DNA of 21,254 nt, from the NCBI GenBank assembly GCA_023433855.1, contig JAEYTV010000396.1, positions 1 to 21,254 on the forward strand. The letters are read 5' to 3'. The position numbers and the translations under genes were made by a program. Under the pieces are notes generated by a model. That model did not search any database. It saw only the letters and a list, made by a program, of their open reading frames with translations, and was not told where the DNA came from. The DNA is from Pseudomonadota bacterium (GTDB taxonomy: Bacteria; Pseudomonadota; Alphaproteobacteria; Rhizobiales; Rhizobiaceae). Below are positions 13,730 through 21,254 of this stretch, in pieces; the stretch's first letter is position 1; every line of letters starts with the position of its first letter.

Positions 13730-15148
13730 ATGGCAGAACGTAAGATCTTTGCCGGTCCTCGGGTGAGGCGCGTCAGGTTGGGCCTCGGCCTGACGCAGAC
13801 AGCGATGGCTGAAGGTCTGGGAATTTCGCCTTCCTATCTGAACCTTATCGAGCGCAATCAGCGGCCGTTGACGGTGCAACTCCTTCTCAAACTGGCTTCC
13901 GTCTACAAGGTAGATCTCGATGCCCTTCAGGACGAAGGTGGTGGCCTCGTCGCTCAACTTCGGGAGGTCTTCTCAGATCCTCTCCTGGTGGGCGAGGTTC
14001 CCGGCGACCAGGAGATCATCGAAGTTGCGGAAGCGGCGCCCAATGCTGCACTTGGGCTCATGAAGCTCTACAGGGCATATCGGGAGCAGGCCGCGCGGCT
14101 TTCTGATCTGGCCGATTTTCTTGCCCGTGAAGGACACGAACCCTCTCTTGCCGGTGCGCGTCTTCCGATGGATGAGGTCAGGGAGACACTGGAGCGGCGT
14201 TCCAATTTTTTCTCCCGTATCGAGGATGCGGCGGAGAGCTTCGCCGTCAGGCTCGGCGCCGGCGAGGACCTGCCGGGTGTCTTGAAGAACTGGCTCAAGA
14301 GCGAACACGGCATTACCGTGCGTACGCTTCCTGTTCATGTTATGCCGAACCTGCGGCGCCGGTTTGATCGCCATTCGATGCGGTTGTTTATCTCCGAACG
14401 GCTTTCGAGCTTCGATCGTACCCAGGAATTGGCGATGGAAGCCGCGCTTCTCGCGCTGGGACCGGAGATCGCCGCAGAACTGGAAAACCTCGCCCTCTCA
14501 AGCAACGAAGCGCGGCGGATCGGACGCTTCGAGCTTGCCCGATACGCGGCGCATGCCTTGATGATGCCGTATGGGGAGGTGCTCACGGCCGCTCAGAGAG
14601 CCCGCTATGATATCGACTTGTTGTGCGCACGCTTCCAGGCCTCATTCGGCCAGGTTGCTGCCCGGCTGACGAACCTCGCACGGCCCCAGGCGAGCGGAAT
14701 TCCCTTCTTCCTGCTGGAAACGGATCATGCGGGCAACATGATACGCAAGGCCGGTGCACAGGGCTTCCCGCACGCCCGTTTTGGCGGACACTGTCCAAAG
14801 CTCGGCGTGCATGCCGCCTTCGCCCAGCCGGGACATATTCTCGTGGAATGTGTGGAGATGCCGGGAGGCGAGGAGTTTCTGACGATTTCACGAACCTCCG
14901 AAGGCATGAAGGGTGGCTTCGGAGAGCGCCCTCGCCGAACGGCCGTCCTTCTCGGCTGCGAATTGTCGCGCTCAGGCGACACCGTCTATCGCGATGGCCA
15001 TCCTGCCGCGGGTGGTAGAGTGCTCGCCGGAACGGCGTGCCGGTTGTGCGAACGGCAGGGTTGCCTGGCGCGTGCCGAGCCGCCGGTGACGCGTCCTCTC
15101 GGGCTCGACGAGATGGTGAGGGGCATCAGTGCCTTCGACTTCCAGTGA
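13730..15148 (+). CDS. XRE-family regulator of the RamB/ScfR (short-chain fatty acyl) type
   Basis: A 472-residue transcription factor. An N-terminal helix-turn-helix of the XRE/Cro type covers residues ~7-63 (RVRRVRLGLGLTQTAMAEGL, then ISPSYLNLIERNQRPL). A middle domain related to the ImmA/IrrE (DUF955) group follows, but the HExxH metalloprotease motif is replaced by YAAHALMMPY. The C-terminal DUF2083-like domain ends in a cysteine cluster, GTACRLCERQGC (C437, C440, C445), that could bind a metal. This architecture is that of RamB, MccR and ScfR regulators, which respond to acetate, propionate or acyl-CoA status. Divergence from aceA fits control of the glyoxylate shunt. The ATG follows directly on a palindromic half-site dyad, and no good Shine-Dalgarno is visible ahead of it. 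Confidence 0.85.
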   Translation: MAERKIFAGPRVRRVRLGLGLTQTAMAEGLGISPSYLNLIERNQRPLTVQLLLKLASVYKVDLDALQDEGGGLVAQLREVFSDPLLVGEVPGDQEIIEVAEAAPNAALGLMKLYRAYREQAARLSDLADFLAREGHEPSLAGARLPMDEVRETLERRSNFFSRIEDAAESFAVRLGAGEDLPGVLKNWLKSEHGITVRTLPVHVMPNLRRRFDRHSMRLFISERLSSFDRTQELAMEAALLALGPEIAAELENLALSSNEARRIGRFELARYAAHALMMPYGEVLTAAQRARYDIDLLCARFQASFGQVAARLTNLARPQASGIPFFLLETDHAGNMIRKAGAQGFPHARFGGHCPKLGVHAAFAQPGHILVECVEMPGGEEFLTISRTSEGMKGGFGERPRRTAVLLGCELSRSGDTVYRDGHPAAGGRVLAGTACRLCERQGCLARAEPPVTRPLGLDEMVRGISAFDFQ

Positions 15149-15167
15149 GCTTGTTCCGCCTGCCCGC

Positions 15168-15190
15168 TTTTCCCCCTTGTGGGGAGAAAA
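15168..15190 (+). terminator. Hairpin after the XRE regulator gene
   Basis: TTTTC (15168-15172) and CCCC (15173-15176) pair with GGGG (15181-15184) and GAAAA (15186-15190), with one bulged A and a TTGT loop. T-rich ATTCCTTTCT follows, so it is a plausible terminator for the regulator gene. The CCCCCTTGTGGGGAGAA core looks like palindromic repeats common between rhizobial genes. The word CTGCCCGC flanks it at 15160-15167 and 15204-15211. Confidence 0.5.
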
Positions 15191-15270
15191 ATTCCTTTCT
15201 ACTCTGCCCGCACGAGGGGGAGCTTGCGCATCAAACGGCGAACGCGTGAACATCTGGAATTGGAGAGATT

Positions 15271-16368
15271 ATGAAAAAACATCTGCTCGGCCTCACCGCA
15301 GCCTTGGCTGCATCGGCATTTGCCATGTCGAGCGTCGCCGCCCAGGAGCGTGTGGTCCATGTTTACAACTGGTCTGATTACATTGATGAATCCATTCTTC
15401 AGGACTTCACGAAGGAAACCGGTATAAAGGTTGTCTACGACGTGTTCGACAGCAACGAACTGGTCGAGACCAAGCTGCTTGCCGGCGGTTCCGGTTACGA
15501 CGTCGTTGTTCCGACCGCGCCTTTCCTCGCGCGCCAGATCCAGGCCGGAGTCTTCCAGAAGCTGGACAAGTCGAAGCTCCCCAATCTGTCGAACTTGTGG
15601 CCGGTGGTGAGCGAACGTCTCGCCAAGTACGACCCGGGTAATGAATATGCGGTCAACTACATGTGGGGCACGACCGGCATTGGCTACAACGTCGACAAGG
15701 TCAAGGCGGCACTTGGCGATGTGCCGATCGACAGCTGGGATGTGCTGTTCAAGCCGGAGAACGCGGAAAAGCTGAAGTCCTGCGGCATTAACATACTCGA
15801 TGCCTCCGACGAGACATTCGCCATCGCGATGAATTACATCGGCAAGGATCCCGACAGCAAGGACGCGGCCGACCTGGAGGCTGGCGGCGAGGTCTACATG
15901 AAGATCCGTCCCTTCGTGAAGACCTTCAATTCCTCCGCCTACATCGATGAACTTGCCAATGGCGATACATGCATTTCCATCGGTTGGTCCGGCGATGTAC
16001 TGCAGGCAAAGACCAGGGCCGAAGAAGCGGCGAACGGCGTCAATGTCGAGTTCGTGATACCGAAGGAAGGCACCTACATGTGGTTCGACAACCTGGCGAT
16101 CCCTGCGGATGCCAAGAATGTCGACGAAGCGCATGCCTTCATCAACTATCTGATGAAGCCGGAGGTCATCGCCAAGGCTTCCAACTACGTCCAGTACGCC
16201 AACGGCAACCTGGCTTCCCAGCAGTTCATCGATAAGGAAGTCTTGGAAAACCCGTCCGTATATCCGCCGGAGGAGGTCGTGGAAAAGCTCTTCACGATCT
16301 CCCCCTACGGCCCGCGAGAGCAGCGCGTCCTGAACCGGGTGTGGACCCAGGTCAAGACCGGTAGCTGA
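15271..16368 (+). CDS. potF: Putrescine-type ABC transporter, periplasmic binding protein
   Basis: A 365-residue periplasmic solute-binding protein of the PotD/PotF family. A Sec signal peptide is clear: KKH, a hydrophobic core to about residue 22, then a VAAQ processing region. The mature protein begins with VVHVYNWSDYIDE (28-40), whose W34, S35 and Y37 correspond to the ligand-pocket residues of E. coli PotF. GWSGDVLQA and YMWFDNLAIP contain the tryptophan and aspartates that bind the diamine. A cysteine pair (LKSCGINI and GDTCISIGW) could form the disulfide seen in PotF. GGAGAG lies close before ATG 15271. It opens the potFGHI operon; a stable hairpin separates it from potG. Putrescine is the most likely ligand, spermidine or cadaverine cannot be excluded. 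Confidence 0.93.
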   Translation: MKKHLLGLTAALAASAFAMSSVAAQERVVHVYNWSDYIDESILQDFTKETGIKVVYDVFDSNELVETKLLAGGSGYDVVVPTAPFLARQIQAGVFQKLDKSKLPNLSNLWPVVSERLAKYDPGNEYAVNYMWGTTGIGYNVDKVKAALGDVPIDSWDVLFKPENAEKLKSCGINILDASDETFAIAMNYIGKDPDSKDAADLEAGGEVYMKIRPFVKTFNSSAYIDELANGDTCISIGWSGDVLQAKTRAEEAANGVNVEFVIPKEGTYMWFDNLAIPADAKNVDEAHAFINYLMKPEVIAKASNYVQYANGNLASQQFIDKEVLENPSVYPPEEVVEKLFTISPYGPREQRVLNRVWTQVKTGS

Positions 16369-16377
16369 TCAGGCAAG

Positions 16378-16400
16378 GGGGCAGGCGGGACGTCTGCCCC
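16378..16400 (+). promoter_or_regulatory. Stable stem-loop between potF and potG
   Basis: GGGGCAGGCG (16378-16387) pairs along its full length with CGTCTGCCCC (16391-16400), with one G-T pair and a 3-base loop. It begins nine bases after the potF stop codon and no T-run follows. Such structures after binding-protein genes often stabilise the upstream mRNA, giving more binding protein than ATPase and permease. Confidence 0.6.
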
Positions 16401-16436
16401 TGTCATTTGGAGCCGTGGTTGGGGAACGGGGAAGGT

Positions 16437-17594
16437 ATGGCGAAATCTCTCGGGCCGGTAAAACGAAAATTCTCACCCTGGACCGATCCGTCGGCCGTTC
16501 CCTTCATCCGCTTCGAGAACATCACCAAGCGTTTTGGCGACTTTACCGCGGTCGACAATCTCACGCTCGATATATTCGAGCGTGAGTTCTTTTCGCTGCT
16601 CGGCCCTTCCGGCTGCGGCAAGACGACCTTGATGCGCATGCTGGCGGGCTTCGAAGAGCCAACCGAGGGCCGGATTCTCCTGCAAGGCATGGATATCTCC
16701 GGAGTCCCTCCCTATCGCCGACCCACCAACATGATGTTCCAGAGCTACGCTCTTTTTCCGCACATGTCGGTGGAGAAGAACATCGCCTTCGGTCTCCAAC
16801 AGGACAATCTGCCGAAGGGCGAGATCGCAACGCGGGTCGAGGAGATGCTGAAGCTCGTGAAGCTCGAGCCGTTTGCAAAGCGCAAACCGAACCAGCTTTC
16901 CGGCGGACAGCGGCAGCGGGTCGCACTGGCGCGTTCTCTCGCCAAGCGTCCCAAGGTGCTTCTGCTCGACGAGCCGCTCGGTGCCCTCGACAAGAAATTG
17001 CGCGAGGAGACGCAGTTCGAGCTCATGGACATCCAGCACACGCTTGGTCTGACCTTCCTCATCGTTACGCATGACCAGGAAGAGGCGATGACGGTTTCCG
17101 ATCGGATCGCGGTGATGGACAAGGGTGTGATAATGCAGGTCGCAACGCCTGCCGAGATCTACGAGGCGCCCAACAGCCGGTATGTCGCCGACTTCATTGG
17201 CGACATCAACATCCTTGAGGGGAGTGTCTCCGAAACGGGCAGTGCTCTCGGCGCACCGGGCGTCGTGCGGATCCAGTCAGAGGGGCTCCAGATCGCGGTG
17301 GAGCAGGAGTGCCAGGCGGTTAAAGGAGACCAGGTCGCCTTCGCTATCCGTCCCGAAAAGGTGCGGATCTCCGCCGTCCCGCCAGCCGATGAAACCGTGA
17401 ATGCAGTTTATGGCGAAGTCTGGGATATCGGCTATCTCGGCGACTTCTCCGTGTTCTTGGTGAAACTGGAGGACGGCCGCATCGTTCGCGCCGCTCAGGC
17501 CAACGTGTCGCGCCTTGTAGACCGGCCGATCACCTTCGGCGACATGGTCTGGCTCACCTGGCCGCTTGACGCCGGCCTTGTTCTGACCCGCTGA
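16437..17594 (+). CDS. potG: Putrescine-type ABC transporter, ATP-binding protein
   Basis: A 385-residue ABC ATPase. Walker A GPSGCGKTT (56-64), Q-loop Q102, signature LSGGQ (154-158), Walker B VLLLDEP (174-180) and switch histidine H212 are all intact. The C-terminal third (after ~260) is the TOBE regulatory domain of the PotA/PotG type, and the N-terminal extension before the core (KSLGPVKRKFSPWTDPSAVP) is typical of PotG. It would drive polyamine import on the cytoplasmic side of the membrane. I take ATG 16437, with GGGGAACGGGGAAGG in front of it; an in-frame TTG at 16407 is possible but would have no better binding site. It lies between potF and potH, with only nine bases to potH. Confidence 0.93.
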   Translation: MAKSLGPVKRKFSPWTDPSAVPFIRFENITKRFGDFTAVDNLTLDIFEREFFSLLGPSGCGKTTLMRMLAGFEEPTEGRILLQGMDISGVPPYRRPTNMMFQSYALFPHMSVEKNIAFGLQQDNLPKGEIATRVEEMLKLVKLEPFAKRKPNQLSGGQRQRVALARSLAKRPKVLLLDEPLGALDKKLREETQFELMDIQHTLGLTFLIVTHDQEEAMTVSDRIAVMDKGVIMQVATPAEIYEAPNSRYVADFIGDINILEGSVSETGSALGAPGVVRIQSEGLQIAVEQECQAVKGDQVAFAIRPEKVRISAVPPADETVNAVYGEVWDIGYLGDFSVFLVKLEDGRIVRAAQANVSRLVDRPITFGDMVWLTWPLDAGLVLTR

Positions 17595-17603
17595 GGAGGG
17601 GAA

Positions 17604-18527
17604 ATGGGCAGCGACGCTTCCATCTCTCCCACGGCGCCGACAGCCCGCGCCGGCAGTGCTGCTCGGTGGCTTGTCGTCCTGGTGCCGTATATGTGGTTGC
17701 TGCTCTTCTTTGTGGCGCCCTTCCTCATTATCGTGAAGATCTCGCTGTCGGATACAGCGATCGCCATGCCCCCCTATACGCCGGTATTCGGCGGCGGGAT
17801 CGGAGACTTTATCTCCAAGCTCGATTTCGAGAACTACGTTTTCCTGACCGAAGACGCCCTCTACATCAAGGCCTACCTGTCGTCCCTGAGGATCGCCGCT
17901 ATTTCGACGGTCTTGCTTCTCCTGATCGGCTATCCGATGGCGCTGGCCATGGCGAGGGCCCCCACACGCCTCCGCCCGACCCTTGTCATGCTGGTTATCC
18001 TGCCTTTCTGGACGTCGTTCCTGATCCGCGTTTATGCCTGGATCGGCATCCTCAAACCGGACGGCCTTCTGACGATGCTGCTCCAGGCCATCGGCTTCTT
18101 GGACGCCGGCGAGCAGGTGCAGGTTTTCCGCACGGATATCGCCGTGTTTATCGGCATCGTCTATTCATACCTGCCATTCATGGTCCTGCCGCTCTATGCG
18201 GCACTCGAGAAGATGGACAGCACTCTGCTTGAAGCGGCCAATGATCTTGGCTGCCCTCCGTGGAAGGCGTTCTGGAAGATCACCTTTCCGCTGTCGCTGC
18301 CAGGTGTGATCGCCGGCTCGATGATCTGTTTCATTCCAATCACGGGAGAGTTCGTCATCCCGGATCTTCTCGGCGGCGCTGACACGCTGATGATTGGCAA
18401 GACCCTCTGGACTGAGTTCTTCGGCAACCGCGACTGGCCGCTTGCCTCCGCCGTGGCGGTCATCCTGCTGATCTTCCTGGTTGTGCCGATCGCTATCTTC
18501 CAGAACCAGCAGAAGAAGGTGGTGTAA
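17604..18527 (+). CDS. potH: Putrescine-type ABC transporter, permease
   Basis: A 307-residue inner-membrane permease. Hydrophobic segments are seen near residues 20-45 (WLVVLVPYMWLLLFFVAPFL), 95-115 (AISTVLLLLIGYPMALAMA), 128-150 (LVMLVILPFWTSFLIRVYAW), ~180-200, ~235-255 and ~275-297, six in all. The EAA coupling loop, EAANDLGCPPWKAFWKITFP, lies between the fourth and fifth and contacts the ATPase. A long N-terminal tail (GSDASISPTAPTARAGSAAR) precedes the first helix. The start ATG 17604 follows AGGAGGGG directly, and the potG stop codon is part of that ribosome binding sequence, so translation is probably coupled. The potI start follows its stop after one base. Confidence 0.93.
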   Translation: MGSDASISPTAPTARAGSAARWLVVLVPYMWLLLFFVAPFLIIVKISLSDTAIAMPPYTPVFGGGIGDFISKLDFENYVFLTEDALYIKAYLSSLRIAAISTVLLLLIGYPMALAMARAPTRLRPTLVMLVILPFWTSFLIRVYAWIGILKPDGLLTMLLQAIGFLDAGEQVQVFRTDIAVFIGIVYSYLPFMVLPLYAALEKMDSTLLEAANDLGCPPWKAFWKITFPLSLPGVIAGSMICFIPITGEFVIPDLLGGADTLMIGKTLWTEFFGNRDWPLASAVAVILLIFLVVPIAIFQNQQKKVV

Positions 18528-18528
18528 G

Positions 18529-19347
18529 ATGAAGTCGTCCCGTCTTGACGCCACCATCCTGACGCTGGGCTTTGCGTTTCTCTACATCCCGATCATCATC
18601 CTGGTCATCTATTCTTTCAATGCATCCAGGCTGGTGACCGTTTGGGGCGGCTTTTCCCTCCACTGGTATCGAACCATGTGGTCCAACCAAGGATTGATGG
18701 ATGCCGCCTGGACAACGGCCCGTGTCGGCGTCCTCAGTGCCACGATCGGGACGGTTCTAGGCACCCTCGCGGCGCTCTCCCTGGTGCGTTTTTCCCGCTT
18801 CCCGGGACGGATGCTGTTCTCGGGGATGATCTACGCACCGCTGGTCATGCCCGAAGTGATCACCGGGCTGTCCATGCTTCTGCTCTTCGTGGCCTTGAAC
18901 ATTGATCGTGGCTTCTGGACGGTCGTCATCGCTCATACGACATTTACGATGTGCTACGTGGCAATCGTCGTGCAGTCGCGCCTGCTGACCTTCGACCGCA
19001 GCCTTGAGGAGGCGGCCCTCGATCTTGGGTGCCCGCCGATCAGGACCTTCTTCAAGATCACGCTGCCGCTGATCATGCCCGCAGTCGTCGCGGGATGGAT
19101 GCTCGCGTTCACACTGTCGCTGGATGATCTCGTGATCGCGAGCTTCAATACTGGTCCCGGCGCCACGACCCTTCCGATCAAGATCTATTCTCAGGTGCGG
19201 CTGGGCGTAACGCCGGAGATCAACGCCATCTGCACCATCCTGATCGGGCTTGTAACCCTCGGGGTGATCGTGGCTTCCATAGCGACGAAGAAGGCGGAAC
19301 TTCGCCGCATCCGCGATGAGCATGTGGCGCTACGCGGTTCAACATGA
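18529..19347 (+). CDS. potI: Putrescine-type ABC transporter, permease
   Basis: A 272-residue permease that pairs with PotH to form the membrane channel. The first segment (ILTLGFAFLYIPIIILVIYS) begins at about residue 9, followed by five further hydrophobic stretches; the EAA loop reads EEAALDLGCPPIRTFFKITLP. NASRLVTVWGGFSLHWY after the first helix is typical of PotC/PotI proteins. ATG 18529 lies one base after the potH stop (TAAGATG), and AAGAAGG inside the end of potH supplies the ribosome binding site, so expression is coupled. It ends the operon; the convergent asmA-like gene stops 17 bases further on, and I see no hairpin in that gap. Confidence 0.93.
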   Translation: MKSSRLDATILTLGFAFLYIPIIILVIYSFNASRLVTVWGGFSLHWYRTMWSNQGLMDAAWTTARVGVLSATIGTVLGTLAALSLVRFSRFPGRMLFSGMIYAPLVMPEVITGLSMLLLFVALNIDRGFWTVVIAHTTFTMCYVAIVVQSRLLTFDRSLEEAALDLGCPPIRTFFKITLPLIMPAVVAGWMLAFTLSLDDLVIASFNTGPGATTLPIKIYSQVRLGVTPEINAICTILIGLVTLGVIVASIATKKAELRRIRDEHVALRGST

Positions 19348-19364
19348 ACTTGGTTCCGTGGCGA

Positions 19365-21224
19365 CTATTCAGCAGGCTGCGCCTGTGTTCGAGTTACCGG
19401 CCAGATGATCGGGTCTGGCCAGGACCCACCGATGAAGAGAATGAACGGTGCGGTCTCTGCATTTGGACGTGTTGCCTCGACGCTGGCTGAGAGTGCGAGG
19501 CCAGTCGCGGCATAGGGGACAACGCCTGAGAGCTTCACCGTTTCGGTGCCGCTGACGATGGTGCCCTCGCGGATTTCGGCAAAGCCCCCATCAAGCGCCG
19601 CCACGACATCGATGCTGTCGAATTCCAGGTCGTCGTCCCCGGCCTGCGAAAGCGGGAAATACGGCTTCTCCGCTGCAAGCGCCCGGAGACTGTCCAGACC
19701 TCCGCCCCGCAGGGAGCCCGGCCCGGCGCGCAAATGAATGCTGCCCACCCCCTCCCGCCAGGATGCGACCGTCAATGGTCCTTTCATCTCAAGCGAGAGT
19801 TCGATCGAGCCGTGCGCCCTTGGCAGGGGACCGGGAAGCCCAAATTCGTGGATCAGGCCGCCGAAATCGACGTTTTGGAGCGATGCTCGCAATGCAATGC
19901 CTCCCGTCCCGTCGGACCGAGATGTGGCGACGCGGCCGGTGAGGCGCCCGTTGGCGAAAACACTGTCTGCGATGTCGAGGCGCGAGTGATCCGCGCTGCG
20001 GGTTACGCTGACGGCAACGTCGGTGAGAGAAACGCGGCCAAGCGACGCTCTTCGCGCGGAAAGCCGGATGTCCAGTTCCATGTCAGCGGCTACACCTGCT
20101 GCACTCGTCCCGTCCTGCTCATCGGGTGCCGTGATGACGGATACCATGCTGGCAAGATCAGCTTCGTCGAGCGCCAAGGTGCCGGCCAACCTCGGCGGTC
20201 CGTTCTCGGAAAGCACCAGATCAAGAATGCCGGTGGCGGAGGTATCGCCGACGCGAAGGTTCAGGCTCTCAAATCGTACGAAATCCTCGTTGCTGACGAC
20301 ATGGGCGTCAAGGGAAAGCTGCGCAAACCGTTCAGGAACGTCAATGCTCAATCCGGCCCATTCCAGGGCTTCGGTGAGATGGTGGCTGGTGAGTTCCACG
20401 TCGCCGGAGAGAAACGCGTGCGTCGCGAGGTTGGCAATGCCATCGAACCGTCCGGAGATGAGTTCCGACTTGAGCGCCCCGGAAACGCTGCTGCTCTTGC
20501 CGGCGAGCAGCAGCAGGGGCTGCATCGTGGCCAAGTCGGCAGAAAACCTTCTGCCATTGAAATCTGCCTCGGCCGTGAGCTTCACTCCGTCCGAAAGCCA
20601 GGGCCAGTCGACTGCACCGTTGATGGCAGAAAACCGCAGGGTTCGGCCGCTTGCGGTGTCGAGAACCTCTAGCGTCCCGTTGACGATCCCGACCCTGCTT
20701 ATCGGTGCATCGTATTCGGGAGGCATTATCTGCCCGGAGCCATCGGCTCTGGCCTCGCGTACGGCGCGGGTCAACAGCCCTTCGCCCGCCCAATCGAGCT
20801 TTCCATCCGGCGCCCGCAGCACATGGAATTCCGCATCAGTGAGGCGAAAGTCCTCGAACTCCGGCTGTCCGGAAAGCGCTTCTGCAAGCTCGAACGAGGC
20901 GGAAAGCGTGGAGACCTTTGCGAGCATCCGCCCGCCGTCGCCGCCGGGTTTTCGGACGGTGACGTCCCTCAAGGTTATCCGGGCCTCGGGCCAGAACGTG
21001 ATCTCGGGCGTTCCTTCGATCGTCACCTGATGTCCGGTCCACTGCTGGACGGCCCTTTCCATGCTTTCACGCACCATGATCGTGGATACGAGGAATGGGC
21101 CGACGATCTGGAAAATGGACAGAAGAACAAGGGCGCCCGAAACAGCCAGCAGCAGTCGCCGCAACCACTTGCGCAACGGCCGGCCACTTCCCTGTCGCAG
21201 ATTTTCGACCCCAGCAGCGATCAT
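19365..21224 (-). CDS. AsmA-family envelope protein
   Basis: A 619-residue protein. A basic segment (PLRKWLRRLLL) leads into one N-terminal transmembrane helix (about 22-46), and the rest is predicted to lie in the periplasm. VTIEGTPEITFWPEARITLR (67-86) and the following DVTV are the AsmA N-terminal signature, and the C-terminal part (GSIELSLEMKGPL, then GPGSLRGGGLDSL) matches the AsmA-like C-terminal domain. Proteins of this family are long beta-rich structures that influence outer-membrane assembly and lipid traffic between membranes. ATG 21224 fits the membrane anchor, but no strong Shine-Dalgarno is visible and only 30 bases upstream are available. It is convergent with potI and has no visible link to polyamine transport. 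Confidence 0.85.
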   Translation of the reverse strand: MIAAGVENLRQGSGRPLRKWLRRLLLAVSGALVLLSIFQIVGPFLVSTIMVRESMERAVQQWTGHQVTIEGTPEITFWPEARITLRDVTVRKPGGDGGRMLAKVSTLSASFELAEALSGQPEFEDFRLTDAEFHVLRAPDGKLDWAGEGLLTRAVREARADGSGQIMPPEYDAPISRVGIVNGTLEVLDTASGRTLRFSAINGAVDWPWLSDGVKLTAEADFNGRRFSADLATMQPLLLLAGKSSSVSGALKSELISGRFDGIANLATHAFLSGDVELTSHHLTEALEWAGLSIDVPERFAQLSLDAHVVSNEDFVRFESLNLRVGDTSATGILDLVLSENGPPRLAGTLALDEADLASMVSVITAPDEQDGTSAAGVAADMELDIRLSARRASLGRVSLTDVAVSVTRSADHSRLDIADSVFANGRLTGRVATSRSDGTGGIALRASLQNVDFGGLIHEFGLPGPLPRAHGSIELSLEMKGPLTVASWREGVGSIHLRAGPGSLRGGGLDSLRALAAEKPYFPLSQAGDDDLEFDSIDVVAALDGGFAEIREGTIVSGTETVKLSGVVPYAATGLALSASVEATRPNAETAPFILFIGGSWPDPIIWPVTRTQAQPAE

Positions 21225-21254
21225 GATCTTTGCGAATATAGGAAACCCGACAAT

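Noticed and set aside
15199..16134. 311-codon open frame on the minus strand across potF
   Set aside because: It is antisense to potF, which has a signal peptide and ligand residues; the product has no family character.
20023..21030. 335-codon Ser-rich open frame on the plus strand across the asmA-like gene
   Set aside because: The Ser/Arg/Pro composition is typical of a shadow frame of GC-rich coding DNA, and the opposite strand carries a coherent AsmA protein.
1..21254. CRISPR array, tRNA, rRNA, transposase, integrase, toxin-antitoxin or phage defence genes
   Set aside because: No regularly spaced repeats, tRNA-like cloverleaf, or protein with such family motifs was seen on either strand; the window reads as ordinary core metabolism.

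Overview
The window looks like a conserved chromosomal stretch from an alphaproteobacterium of the Rhizobiaceae (Sinorhizobium, Rhizobium or a close relative). The reasons are GC-rich coding DNA, an alpha-glucoside (agl) operon end beside an edd-pgl-zwf operon (an arrangement known from Sinorhizobium meliloti), and an isocitrate lyase gene beside a RamB-type regulator and a potFGHI operon. I see no tRNA, rRNA, CRISPR array, insertion sequence or prophage gene. Genes are tightly packed. The exact species cannot be settled from the sequence alone.

Layout. 1-1623 (+): the 3' end of an aglA-like alpha-glucosidase gene, then aglK, the ATPase of the alpha-glucoside importer. 1794-2150 (+): a small PilZ-like protein. 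2188-6284 (-): zwf, pgl and edd, transcribed in that order, which take glucose-6-phosphate to KDPG (the oxidative entry to the Entner-Doudoroff and pentose phosphate pathways). 6382-9122 (-): a glutamine-synthetase-like ligase followed by a translationally coupled PuuB-like FAD oxidoreductase, probably a gamma-glutamyl-polyamine or amine pathway. 9248-10438 (+): a divergent HI0933/BaiN-type flavoprotein. 10439-11066: two small candidate genes and several hairpins. 11067-11930 (+): a LysR-type regulator whose start codon lies inside a perfect 12-bp inverted repeat. 11927-13533 (-): aceA (isocitrate lyase) and a small downstream gene. 13730-15148 (+): a RamB/ScfR-type XRE regulator divergent from aceA, with TTGTAA-type half-sites in front of it. 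15271-19347 (+): potFGHI, a complete putrescine-type ABC importer. 19365-21224 (-): an AsmA-family envelope protein.

How they fit together. The left third moves carbon from alpha-glucosides to glucose and into the Entner-Doudoroff pathway. The middle and right parts carry a putrescine or polyamine theme (importer plus ligase and oxidase homologues) and the glyoxylate shunt with its probable regulator. No obviously novel multi-gene system is visible. The most interesting signals are regulatory: the palindrome over the lysR start codon, the half-site array between aceA and the XRE regulator, the strong hairpin between potF and potG, and several uncharacterised small proteins.
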